From the NCBI GenBank assembly GCA_041871065.1, contig CP168942.1, positions 746,501 to 810,500 of the forward strand: 64,000 bases of DNA, given 5' to 3'. The position numbers and the translations under genes are program-made. The stretch is from Weissella confusa. GTDB taxonomy: Bacteria > Bacillota > Bacilli > Lactobacillales > Lactobacillaceae. Positions within the stretch are counted from its first letter, which is position 1, and every line of letters begins with the position of its first letter. Shown here piece after piece: positions 56,870 to 64,000 of the stretch. Under the pieces are notes generated by a model. It worked only from the letters and a program-made list of their open reading frames with translations. It ran no database searches and was not told the origin of the DNA.

Positions 56870-58396
56870 ATGGAACTCACAGCACAACAAATTACTGAGT
56901 TGTTGGCCGATCAAGATTTATTGATTTCAGCGCCGGACTTTGATGGTGAGGTCAAGCATTTAGCCTATAATTCAAATGATGTTGAACCTGAAACGTTGCT
57001 TTTTATTAAGGGACGTTTTAAGGCTGAATATTTGACTGACGCCATCCAAAAGGGTGTTAAAGCGTTGGTCGCCCCAGAAACTTTTGTTCACGACACAACG
57101 CTACCAACGTGGGTAGTTGATGATGTGCCGGCGGCCATGAGTATTTTGAGTATGGCGTTTTACGGCTATCCACAAAACGACCTTGCTTTGATTGGTATCA
57201 CAGGTACGAAGGGTAAGACATCTGCAACGTACATGGCTTACGAAATGCTACGCGTTGCAACGGACGACAAGGTTGCGTTGTCATCAACGTTGCAAGTGAT
57301 TACGGGGGCTGACCCAAAGTTCCACTATCGCGCGCACTTGACGACGCCCGAGTCATTGGACTTGTTCCGTTGGATGCGTGAGGCCGTTGATAACGGTATG
57401 ACGCACATGGTAATGGAAGTGTCATCACAAGCCTACAAGATGGAACGTGTTTACGGTTTGCGTTATAACGTAGGTATTTTCTTGAACATTAGTCCAGATC
57501 ACGTTGGTGAAAACGAACACCCAACGTTCGAGGATTATTTGGAACACAAGATGATGTTGTTCGATCACTCAGAACAAATCATCTTGAACGCTGATTCAGA
57601 CCACTTTAGCGAATTGATTGAACATGCTGAAATGGCCGTGCCACGTGATGGTATTTGGCTATATGGTCGCGAAGATGAGGATTCACCAAAGGCTGACGTT
57701 TATTACGAAACGGTCGAAGCCGACTTGCAAGGTAGCACGTTTGCGGTTCGCCAAGCTGGTCAACAAGCTGACCGTCTGGGCATTGCCGGTGAATACCACT
57801 TGGATATGCCAGGTGATTTCAACCAAGGAAACGCGGTCGCGGCGATGATTGCAGCACGTTTGACGGGGGCTGATCCCGATGCCATGCGTGAAGGACTAGA
57901 AGTTGTCAAAATTCCTGGTCGCATGCAAGTGTTGACGTCAGCTAACCACGGTACGATTTACGTGGATTATGCGCACAACTATGCATCAATCGCTGCGTTG
58001 TTGAATTTTGTTCGTCAAAACGAAACGGTTGAAAAGTTGACGATTGTCGTTGGTGCACCTGGAAACAAGGGTGTGTCACGTCGACCTGGTATTGGCCAAG
58101 CAGTCAGTGAAGGCGCCGATGTGGTCTACCTAACGAGTGATGATCCACAATTTGAAGATCCAAATGCAATTGCGGATGAAATTCAAGCGGCCATCACTAA
58201 CAAGGATGTGGTGATTAACCGCGAAATGAACCGTACAATCGCGATTACCGAAGCAATTACTGCTGCCGGACCAAACGATGTGGTTGTGTTGGCAGCTAAG
58301 GGATTGGACGAATACCAGAAAATTGGTGGCGTAGATACACCATATGAAAACGACTGGGCAGTTGCACAACGCGTTGTTAACGAATTGGAAGCCTAG
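56870..58396 (+). CDS. murE: UDP-N-acetylmuramoyl-tripeptide synthetase, L-lysine type
   Basis: A 508-residue Mur ligase adding the third residue of the peptidoglycan stem peptide. ATP loop GITGTKGKTSATYMAYEML (about 108-126), HLTTPESLDLFRWM, MEVSSQAYKMERVYG, LNISPDHVGENEHPTFEDYLEHK and VDYAHNYASIAALL. The amino-acid selectivity motif is DDPQFEDP, not the DNPR of diaminopimelate enzymes, so lysine is expected, matching the Lys-type wall of Weissella and lactobacilli. GGAGAG lies before the ATG. Confidence 0.9.
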   Translation: MELTAQQITELLADQDLLISAPDFDGEVKHLAYNSNDVEPETLLFIKGRFKAEYLTDAIQKGVKALVAPETFVHDTTLPTWVVDDVPAAMSILSMAFYGYPQNDLALIGITGTKGKTSATYMAYEMLRVATDDKVALSSTLQVITGADPKFHYRAHLTTPESLDLFRWMREAVDNGMTHMVMEVSSQAYKMERVYGLRYNVGIFLNISPDHVGENEHPTFEDYLEHKMMLFDHSEQIILNADSDHFSELIEHAEMAVPRDGIWLYGREDEDSPKADVYYETVEADLQGSTFAVRQAGQQADRLGIAGEYHLDMPGDFNQGNAVAAMIAARLTGADPDAMREGLEVVKIPGRMQVLTSANHGTIYVDYAHNYASIAALLNFVRQNETVEKLTIVVGAPGNKGVSRRPGIGQAVSEGADVVYLTSDDPQFEDPNAIADEIQAAITNKDVVINREMNRTIAITEAITAAGPNDVVVLAAKGLDEYQKIGGVDTPYENDWAVAQRVVNELEA

Positions 58397-58414
58397 TTTT
58401 TAATCACAAAATTT

Positions 58415-58455
58415 GGTATAATATACAGAATTGCCGATAGTATCGGTGATTTTTT
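58415..58455 (+). promoter_or_regulatory. Extended -10 promoter followed directly by a hairpin with T run
   Basis: TGGTATAAT (58414-58422) is a strong extended -10 only 20 bases after the murE stop. GCCGAT (58433-58438) and ATCGGT (58442-58447) form a short hairpin with six T (58450-58455). Transcripts from this promoter would meet the hairpin within about 25 nt, before the gene at 58514. Confidence 0.5.
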
Positions 58456-58513
58456 ATGTTTAAAACAGTGAATAAATGCATTAAATGTGCAGAGATTAAA
58501 AGGGGATAGTGCC

Positions 58514-58858
58514 ATGGCTAAGGAACCTGCAGAAAATACGTCAGAGTTCGACTTGGGTGACTTCGTTGAAGGTAAGAAGTTTGCCAACTTCGAACACGAC
58601 TTTAAGGGTATCGTTGAAAAGATTTACGAGCACTCATTGTTGGTCTTGATTACTGAAAACGACCCAGAAGATACAGCGACGGTTAACGAATACAACCACC
58701 GCGCTGTTGTCCGCATGTCAGAAACTAAGATTTTGGTGAAGACGGATAATCCAGCACCACGTAAGGCTGATGAAACTGAAGAGGAAGACGAAGAAGAAAT
58801 CCCTGAAGACATCAAGCTTGAAGATGATGATGCTGAAGAAGAGGAAGAAGAGGAGTAA
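58514..58858 (+). CDS. DUF2187-family small protein with acidic tail
   Basis: A 114-residue protein. Residues about 12-70 resemble the YkvS/DUF2187 beta-barrel (GDFVEGKKFANFEHDFKGIVEKIYEHSLLVLI, then YNHRAVVRMSETKIL), which is KOW-like. The last 35 residues are almost only Glu and Asp with short Ile/Lys breaks, unlike the short Bacillus members. AAAAGGGGATAG precedes ATG 58514. It is 3 bp upstream of argS and likely co-transcribed. Function unknown; a nucleic-acid or ribosome-associated role is possible only by analogy. Confidence 0.7.
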   Translation: MAKEPAENTSEFDLGDFVEGKKFANFEHDFKGIVEKIYEHSLLVLITENDPEDTATVNEYNHRAVVRMSETKILVKTDNPAPRKADETEEEDEEEIPEDIKLEDDDAEEEEEEE

Positions 58859-58861
58859 CCG

Positions 58862-60547
58862 ATGGACTACAAGAATCAAGTGGCTCAAGCCGTCGCTGCG
58901 GTTGTGCCTGAACTAGATGAAGCAACGATTTTGTCAAAGGTTGAAGTGCCTAAGGATTCATCAATGGGTGATTTTGCCTTTCCAACGTTCTTGTTGGCAA
59001 AGGAACGCCACATGGCGCCTAACCAAATTGCAGCTGAAGTAGCTGAGGCAATCGATGCGTCAAACTTTAAGCAAGTTGAAGCTGCCGGACCTTACGTTAA
59101 CTTCTTCTTGAACCAAGAAAACTTTGGTGCTGATGTGTTGCACGCTATCTTGGAAAACCAAGAATACGGTCACAACACGGATGGTGAAGCAGGACACGTA
59201 ACAATCGACATGTCATCACCTAACATTGCTAAGCCAATGTCAATGGGTCACTTGCGTTCAACGGTTATCGGAAACTCATTGGCTGAAATTTCAAAGGCCA
59301 ACGGTTACCAACCAATCAAGATTAACCACTTGGGTGACTGGGGTACGCAATTCGGTAAGTTGATGGTTGCCTACAAGATGTGGGGATCAGAAGCTGAAGT
59401 TAAGGCTGACCCAATCAACACGTTGGTTAAGTACTACGTGCGTTTCCACGAAGAAGCTAAGGAAAACCCAGCATTGGATGATGAGGGTCGCGCTTGGTTT
59501 AAGAAGTTGGAAGACGGTGATGAGGAAGCTCGCCAATTGTGGTCATGGTTCCGTGAAGAGTCATTGAAGGAATTCATGGAGCTTTACGAGACGTTGGATA
59601 TCGAGTTTGACTCATTCAACGGTGAAGCTTTCTACAACGACAAGATGGACGGCGTTATCGACAAGTTGAAGGAAGAAGGCTTGTTGGTTGAGTCTCAAGG
59701 TGCACAAGTTGTTAACTTGGATAAGTACAACTTGAACGTTGCCATGATTCAACGTACTGACGGTGCCACTTTGTACATGACGCGTGATTTGGCTGCTGCC
59801 ATCTTCCGTAAGAAGAACTATAACTTCGTGAAGTCATTGTACGTCGTTGGTGGTGAGCAACGTGAGCACTTCATGCAAATGAAGGCCGTGTTGAAGGAAA
59901 TGGGTTACGAGTGGTCAGATGACGTTGAGCACATCCCATTTGGTTTGATTACTGTCGATGGAAAGAAGCTTTCAACGCGTTCAGGACGCATCATCTTGTT
60001 GAAGGATGTTTTGAAGGATTCTGTTGAATTGGCTTTGGAGCAAATCGAAGAGAAGAATCCAACTTTGGCAAACAAGGAATTGGTTGCCCACGAAGTTGGA
60101 ACGGGAGCCGTTGTGTTCCACGATTTGATGAACGAACGTATCGGAAACTTCGACTTTAAGTTGGAAGAAGTGGTTCGTTTCGAAGGTGATACTGGTCCAT
60201 ACGTTCAATACGCAAATGCCCGTGCACAATCAATCTTGCGTAAGGCGGGTAACCCTGAACTTGATTTGTCAGATGTTGTCATCACTGATGAGAACGTTTG
60301 GGAGACTGAAAAGTTGTTGGGTGACTTTAACGATGTTGTTCGTCGCGCATGGCGTGATCGCGAACCATCAGTTATCGCAAAGTACGCTTTGAACTTGGCT
60401 CGTACGTTCAACAAGTACTACGCTAACTCAAAGATTTTGGCAGACGACGGTCAATTGAACGCACGTTTGGCTTTGGTTACGGCTGTTTCACAAGTCTTGA
60501 CTGAGTCATTGCGTTTGTTGGGTGTTAAGGCGCCAAAGGAAATGTAA
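58862..60547 (+). CDS. argS: Arginyl-tRNA synthetase
   Basis: A 561-residue class I synthetase. The N-terminal Add1 domain is followed by SSPNIAKPMSMGHLRSTVIG, where SMGH takes the place of the HIGH signature's first His, GDWGTQFGKLMVAYK, LYMTRDLAAAIFRK and the KMSK-equivalent KKLSTRSGRI. FEGDTGPYVQYANAR and the DALR anticodon domain (ALNLARTFNKYYANSKIL) complete it. The ATG is 3 bp after the DUF2187 stop. An argR gene lies about 2.2 kb downstream but not in the same unit. Confidence 0.93.
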   Translation: MDYKNQVAQAVAAVVPELDEATILSKVEVPKDSSMGDFAFPTFLLAKERHMAPNQIAAEVAEAIDASNFKQVEAAGPYVNFFLNQENFGADVLHAILENQEYGHNTDGEAGHVTIDMSSPNIAKPMSMGHLRSTVIGNSLAEISKANGYQPIKINHLGDWGTQFGKLMVAYKMWGSEAEVKADPINTLVKYYVRFHEEAKENPALDDEGRAWFKKLEDGDEEARQLWSWFREESLKEFMELYETLDIEFDSFNGEAFYNDKMDGVIDKLKEEGLLVESQGAQVVNLDKYNLNVAMIQRTDGATLYMTRDLAAAIFRKKNYNFVKSLYVVGGEQREHFMQMKAVLKEMGYEWSDDVEHIPFGLITVDGKKLSTRSGRIILLKDVLKDSVELALEQIEEKNPTLANKELVAHEVGTGAVVFHDLMNERIGNFDFKLEEVVRFEGDTGPYVQYANARAQSILRKAGNPELDLSDVVITDENVWETEKLLGDFNDVVRRAWRDREPSVIAKYALNLARTFNKYYANSKILADDGQLNARLALVTAVSQVLTESLRLLGVKAPKEM

Positions 60548-60555
60548 TTAAGATT

Positions 60556-60595
60556 AAGGCAGTTGATTTCATTTATGAAGTCGACTGCCTTTTTT
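60556..60595 (+). terminator. Terminator after argS
   Basis: AAGGCAGTTGA and TCGACTGCCTT (one G-T pair) with T run. Confidence 0.85.
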
Positions 60596-60613
60596 CATGT
60601 ATGATGGGTATTA

Positions 60614-60787
60614 ATGAAACGAAGTGGGGGAGTACCAGCCCAAGATGCTTTATCACAACAAGTCTCAAAGACTATGAAAAAACTCGGCTTCAAATTTGTT
60701 GGTCCGGTTACCGTTTATTCATTTTTGCAAGGTGCCGGATTAATCAATGATCACGAAGTTACGTGTGCCTTCCATGATGTATACTGA
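60614..60787 (+). pseudogene. C-terminal remnant of DNA-3-methyladenine glycosylase I (tag)
   Basis: An open frame of only 57 codons encodes SKTMKKLGFKFVGPVTVY, FLQGAGLINDHEVTCAF and stops at a natural position. This is the C-terminus of Tag, including the His and Cys (DHEVTC) that bind zinc in the full enzyme together with an N-terminal Cys and His. The first 120 or more residues, with the catalytic pocket, are gone; upstream DNA goes directly to the argS terminator. The remnant cannot be functional as a glycosylase. It marks an old deletion between argS and the next gene. Confidence 0.85.
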
Positions 60788-60800
60788 AATAATCAAATAG

Positions 60801-61469
60801 TTGGGGGATAAGTATGACTACAAGGCTGTTGTGTCGTTTAGCGGGGGTAAGGACTGTACGTTAGCGCTCTATCGCGCTTTGCAATCCGGGTATGAAGTAC
60901 AACGACTTTTTACAACGATGAATGCAGAAAATAATCGGTCGTGGGTTCATGGTACACATCGAAATGTGTTGACCAAGATTGGTGATGCATTGGGGCTACC
61001 AATCGATGTTGTGCCCACAAATTTTTGGACGGCTGACTACGCGACTGATTTCGAAAAGCAATTGGCAACATATAGGGTGGCGGGCATTACCACGGTTATT
61101 TTTGGTGATATTGACTTTGAACAGAATCGCCGTTGGTGTGAAGAGCGATGCGAACATGTTGGTTTAGCTTCGGTGTTTCCGCTTTGGCAAACTAATCGTG
61201 AAACGTTAGCGTATGAGTTTGTGGATGCTGGGTTTAAAAGTTTAGTGACAGTTGTTGATACGAAACAATTACCTAGTAAGTTTCTAGCAACCACACTTTC
61301 AAAGCAAACGTTAGACGAAATTGCTGCAACCGGGGCGGATATGTGTGGTGAAACTGGTGAATATCATACCGTGATATTTGATGGGCCACTCTTTAAGCAC
61401 TCAGTAGAGTTGATTCTTGGTGAACAAAAGGAACTACATAATGGGTATTTGGTTCAGGACGTTTCATAG
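60801..61469 (+). CDS. Dph6-like ATP pyrophosphatase, probably with a frameshifted start
   Basis: A 222-codon frame of the diphthine-ammonia ligase-like family (adenine nucleotide alpha hydrolases). The PP-loop is VVSFSGGKDCTLALYRAL near the N-terminus, followed by a Dph6-like CGETGEYHTVIFDGPLFKHSVEL at the end. Bacterial members have no known substrate since diphthamide is not made. The only in-frame start is TTG 60801 without a ribosome site. A well-placed ATG with a GGGGGATAAG site at 60813 is one base out of frame; adding one A (ATGAACTACAAGG) would join it to the gene. The coding body is otherwise intact. Confidence 0.7.
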   Translation: MGDKYDYKAVVSFSGGKDCTLALYRALQSGYEVQRLFTTMNAENNRSWVHGTHRNVLTKIGDALGLPIDVVPTNFWTADYATDFEKQLATYRVAGITTVIFGDIDFEQNRRWCEERCEHVGLASVFPLWQTNRETLAYEFVDAGFKSLVTVVDTKQLPSKFLATTLSKQTLDEIAATGADMCGETGEYHTVIFDGPLFKHSVELILGEQKELHNGYLVQDVS

Positions 61470-61554
61470 TTAAAGTTACATTTTAGTTAGGTATATCACA
61501 CCATAAACCGGCAGTGTAAATTTTGTTACAAAATCCGAGAAAGCGCGTTTTTAC

Positions 61555-61563
61555 TGATATAAT
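61555..61563 (+). promoter_or_regulatory. Extended -10 promoter for pit
   Basis: TGATATAAT is a full extended -10 motif 65 bases before the pit start. No good -35 was found; the region upstream is AT-rich. Confidence 0.5.
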
Positions 61564-61627
61564 TATTTTTGTTGTTTTTTAGCAAATAAAAAATTAAAAG
61601 TAAAAATGTATTTCAGGAGAGAAAGAC

Positions 61628-62659
61628 ATGGAAGTCTACGTATTAGCAACGGTGGTTATTATCGTTGCCCTGATTTTTGATGGGGTTAACGGATTCCACG
61701 ATGCGGCGAATGCAATCGCTACGGCTATTACAACGGGTGCCTTGAAGGCGAAGACAGCAATCATTATGGCTGCTGTCATGAACTTGATTGGTGCTTTGAT
61801 GGGAACGGCCGTTGCTGCGGTTATCGCACGTGACATCGTTGATATGACGCAGGTGAGCGCCGAGCAACAATTGTTCTTGGTTATTGCTGCTTTGCTTGGT
61901 GCAATTGGTTGGAATTTGATTACTTGGTGGTTCGGTCTACCATCTTCATCAACTCACGCCATTATTGGTGGATTGATGGGAGCTGGTTTGGCCGAACAAA
62001 TCGCTGGTAACAACGTACACATTAAGTTGGCTAAGGTCGTTGAAAAGGTTATCGATCCGATGGTGTTGTCACCAGTTGTTGGATTCGGACTAGCGCTACT
62101 AATCATGGTGATTTTGAACAAGATCATCAAGAAGGCTAACTTGAAGGAAACGGATAAGTACTTCCGCACGGCACAAATTTTCACGTCAGCGTCATTGGCG
62201 TTGGGACACGGTTTGCAAGACGCCCAAAAGTCAATGGGATTGATGTTTATGGCGGCTGCCCCAGTTGGATTCTTTGGTATTAAGCCAGGGCAAACGGAAA
62301 TTCCATTCCAAATTATCTTGATGGCATCTTTGGCCATTTCAGTTGGAACAATGGCCGGTGGACAACGTATCATTCACACGTTGGGAAGCAAGATTACAAT
62401 TTTGAGCCCACAAAAGGGATTCGTTGCTGAAGCTGTTTCATCAGCAGTGTTGTTCATCTCTGCTTACTTCGTTCACGCACCAATTTCAACGACGCACACG
62501 GTTACGTCAGCAATCGCTGGTACGGGTGCTTCTGACGATATTCGCGCCGTGAAGTGGGGTACGTTGAAGAACATTGTGATGGCTTGGATCATTACAGTGC
62601 CATCAGCCGGATTGATTGGTTTCATGTTTGAAGAAATCTTCCGTATGCTATTTATGTAA
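61628..62659 (+). CDS. pit: Low-affinity inorganic phosphate transporter, PiT family
   Basis: A 343-residue membrane protein with about ten helices and the duplicated PiT signature: FDGVNGFHDAANAIATAI near the N-terminus and SLALGHGLQDAQKSMGLM in the middle, each with the Asp needed for transport. GLPSSSTHAIIGGLMGAG and PISTTHTVTSAIAGTG are the paired internal motifs. PiT proteins carry metal-phosphate with H+. CAGGAGAGAAAG precedes the ATG. No phoU-like gene is adjacent. A terminator follows. Confidence 0.9.
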   Translation: MEVYVLATVVIIVALIFDGVNGFHDAANAIATAITTGALKAKTAIIMAAVMNLIGALMGTAVAAVIARDIVDMTQVSAEQQLFLVIAALLGAIGWNLITWWFGLPSSSTHAIIGGLMGAGLAEQIAGNNVHIKLAKVVEKVIDPMVLSPVVGFGLALLIMVILNKIIKKANLKETDKYFRTAQIFTSASLALGHGLQDAQKSMGLMFMAAAPVGFFGIKPGQTEIPFQIILMASLAISVGTMAGGQRIIHTLGSKITILSPQKGFVAEAVSSAVLFISAYFVHAPISTTHTVTSAIAGTGASDDIRAVKWGTLKNIVMAWIITVPSAGLIGFMFEEIFRMLFM

Positions 62660-62671
62660 TTAAACATGTAG

Positions 62672-62706
62672 GACGCTACTTGCCAGCAGGCGGGTAGCGT
62701 CTTTTT
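62672..62706 (+). terminator. Terminator after pit
   Basis: GACGCTAC (62672-62679) and GTAGCGTC (62694-62701) with an inner G-C pairing and T run. Confidence 0.87.
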
Positions 62707-62789
62707 CATTACCGCCCGAACTTAAGGCAGAAAACCGAAAAACCTGTATAATTAAACTTATATATGCAAAAAAAGAAGGATTGAAAACC

Positions 62790-63248
62790 ATGGCATTAAA
62801 GAAGCAAGAACGCCAAGCGTTGATTTTGGATATTTTGTCACGCGAGGTGATTGATTCACAAGAAGGTTTGATGAACTCGTTACAAGCGGCTGGCATTGAA
62901 GTCACGCAAGCAACCGTTTCACGCGACATCAAGGAAATGCGCATTGTTCGTCGCGCTGACGGATCAGGTCGTCCACGTTATCAAGTGATGTCAGATGCGC
63001 CAGTTGTTGATAGTGAACAAGTTCAAAAGGGCTTTGCCGAAACAGCTGTGTCGGTGACGCGCGTTGAATTTATGACGGTCGTGAAGACGACACAAGGTAA
63101 CGGAAACCGTTTGGCAGCTTTGATTGACGCGGCAAACTTGTCAGAAGTCATTGCCACGTTGGCTGGTCACAACACGATTTACGTGACTAGCCCATCTGCA
63201 GAGGACGCTGAGAAGTTAGCACAACGCTTTACAAATTGGATGCAATAA
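62790..63248 (+). CDS. argR: Arginine repressor ArgR
   Basis: A 152-residue ArgR/AhrC. N-terminal winged helix with IDSQEGLMNSLQAAGIEVTQ and the recognition helix ATVSRDIKEMRIVR; C-terminal hexamerisation and arginine-binding domain with GNGNRLAALIDAANLSEV and AGHNTIYVT. The effector Asp pair of E. coli ArgR (GDDT) reads AGHNT here, as in the Lactobacillales branch that often has two ArgR paralogues working together. ATG 62790 follows AAGAAGGATT. The PBP gene starts 2 bp after its stop. Confidence 0.9.
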   Translation: MALKKQERQALILDILSREVIDSQEGLMNSLQAAGIEVTQATVSRDIKEMRIVRRADGSGRPRYQVMSDAPVVDSEQVQKGFAETAVSVTRVEFMTVVKTTQGNGNRLAALIDAANLSEVIATLAGHNTIYVTSPSAEDAEKLAQRFTNWMQ

Positions 63249-63249
63249 T

Positions 63250-64000
63250 ATGATGACGCGAATGAAAGCATTTTTCGCGTGGATACGACGCAAGTTTGGA
63301 CCGTTTTGGACACGGTTCCAAATTAATCGTTGGATAGGTGTTTTGATTCTGACGGGTATCTTGGTGATTAGTGTTCTCGGAACCTTTGAAGCTAAGACGA
63401 CCGACGTGTCAGACCTAAAAACGCGCCTGCAATCATCCACCGAAATATACGATGTAAAAGATAATAAGGCGGGCTCAATTGCCGGTCAAAAGGGGACGTA
63501 TGTCTCATTTAATAAGATTTCACCGAATGCTGTGAATGCTGTTTTAGCAACTGAGGATCGTAATTTCTATCATGAACCAGGATTCTCAGTGACGGGTATG
63601 GCCCGTGGTGCATTGACGACAGTTTGGTACCGTATTCGTGGTATCAATGCGTCAGCTGGTGGCTCGACCATTACGCAACAGTTGGTTAAGAATGCGTTCC
63701 TGACGCAAAACCAAACCATCACGCGTAAAATCCGTGAATTGTTCTTAGCGATTCAGGTTGAAAAGGAATACTCAAAGCACGATATCTTGGCGATGTATTT
63801 GAATAATGCATATTTCGGTCAAGGTGTCTGGGGAATTCAAGATGCGTCACTGAAGTATTTCGGGGTTAACGCTTCGGATTTGTCAGTGACACAAGGTGCT
63901 ATGCTGGCGGGGATGTTGCAATCACCGAACGGCTATGACCCATTGAATTATCCAAAGAATGCGTTGAATCGTCGTAATCAAGTTTTGCAAAACTTGGTGA
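63250..64000 (+). CDS. Class A penicillin-binding protein, N-terminal part (open at window end)
   Basis: The frame begins ATGATG at 63250 and runs to the end of the window (250 codons). A basic cytoplasmic tail and one membrane helix (WIGVLILTGILVISVLGTF) lead into a GT51 transglycosylase domain: ATEDRNFYHEPGFS with the catalytic Glu, GGSTITQQLVKNAF, RKIRELFLAIQVEKEYSKHDI and YLNNAYFGQGVWGIQDAS. This is the PBP2a/PBP1a type of bifunctional peptidoglycan synthase. The transpeptidase part lies beyond the window. The ribosome site is weak, so it may be translationally coupled to argR. Confidence 0.88.
   Translation, partial: MMTRMKAFFAWIRRKFGPFWTRFQINRWIGVLILTGILVISVLGTFEAKTTDVSDLKTRLQSSTEIYDVKDNKAGSIAGQKGTYVSFNKISPNAVNAVLATEDRNFYHEPGFSVTGMARGALTTVWYRIRGINASAGGSTITQQLVKNAFLTQNQTITRKIRELFLAIQVEKEYSKHDILAMYLNNAYFGQGVWGIQDASLKYFGVNASDLSVTQGAMLAGMLQSPNGYDPLNYPKNALNRRNQVLQNLV

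Noticed and set aside
61470..61627. PhoP boxes upstream of pit
   Set aside because: Some TTACA-like words occur, but not as regularly spaced repeats.

Overview
The window looks like a chromosomal segment of a heterofermentative lactic acid bacterium, most likely Weissella (confusa/cibaria group). This is inferred from gene content, moderate GC, strong TTG (Leu) and GGT/GTT codon preference, AGGAGG ribosome sites, a Lys-type MurE, and heavy investment in manganese/iron transport. No rRNA, tRNA, insertion sequence, prophage or CRISPR array was seen. All gene identities come from reading motifs and remembered family sequences; no database search was run.

Layout. 1-12.8 kb: the 3' part of a giant cell-wall adhesin built of about 1-kb MucBP/proline-rich repeats and ending in LPYTG, interrupted by an in-frame TAA at 4204. 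12.9-14.9 kb: a TagE/GtfA-like glycosyltransferase and a frameshifted partner. 15.0-19.8 kb: a LysR regulator divergent from a CoA-transferase / FabK-like flavin reductase / OxlT-like MFS transporter operon, whose substrate is unknown. 19.9-21.3 kb: two tandem VIT-family metal transporters. 21.4-28.0 kb: a complete seven-gene shikimate operon (aroE-aroF-aroB-aroC-aroA-aroK-aroD) reaching chorismate. 28.1-29.7 kb: orphan xylA with a CRE-like site. 29.8-32.6 kb: TPP-riboswitch-controlled ykoEDC thiamine/HMP ECF transporter. 32.6-38.5 kb: pyrD, prs, an aldo/keto reductase, rbsK, yehS, usp and a GNAT gene. 38.6-40.2 kb: mntH behind a structured leader. 40.3-42.1 kb: PadR-HAAS-DUF4097 envelope operon. 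42.2-44.2 kb: pepX with an internal deletion. 44.3-51.5 kb: a HAD phosphatase, rsmF, gatCAB, dgkB and a small unknown gene. 51.6-54.7 kb: an MmcQ-like gene and a Mn/Zn ABC transporter on the minus strand. 54.8-64 kb: folC, rdgB, murE, a DUF2187 gene, argS, a remnant of tag, a Dph6-like ATP pyrophosphatase with a displaced start, pit, argR and the beginning of a class A PBP.

Two themes stand out. First, metal homeostasis: MntH, an ABC importer and two VIT transporters lie within 35 kb. The mntH transcript begins at a roughly 165-nt leader that can fold in two mutually exclusive ways, one of which buries the Shine-Dalgarno; I do not recognise it as a named riboswitch class, and it is the best candidate here for something undescribed. 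Second, several genes look recently damaged: adhesin nonsense codon, one-base deletion in the glycosyltransferase partner, PepX missing two of three catalytic residues, only the C-terminus of tag, and a frameshifted start in the Dph6-like gene. These may be real decay or partly sequence errors.

The LysR-CoA-transferase-FabK-like-MFS cassette is the best candidate for an uncharacterised metabolic module: import of a carboxylic acid, CoA activation and double-bond reduction.
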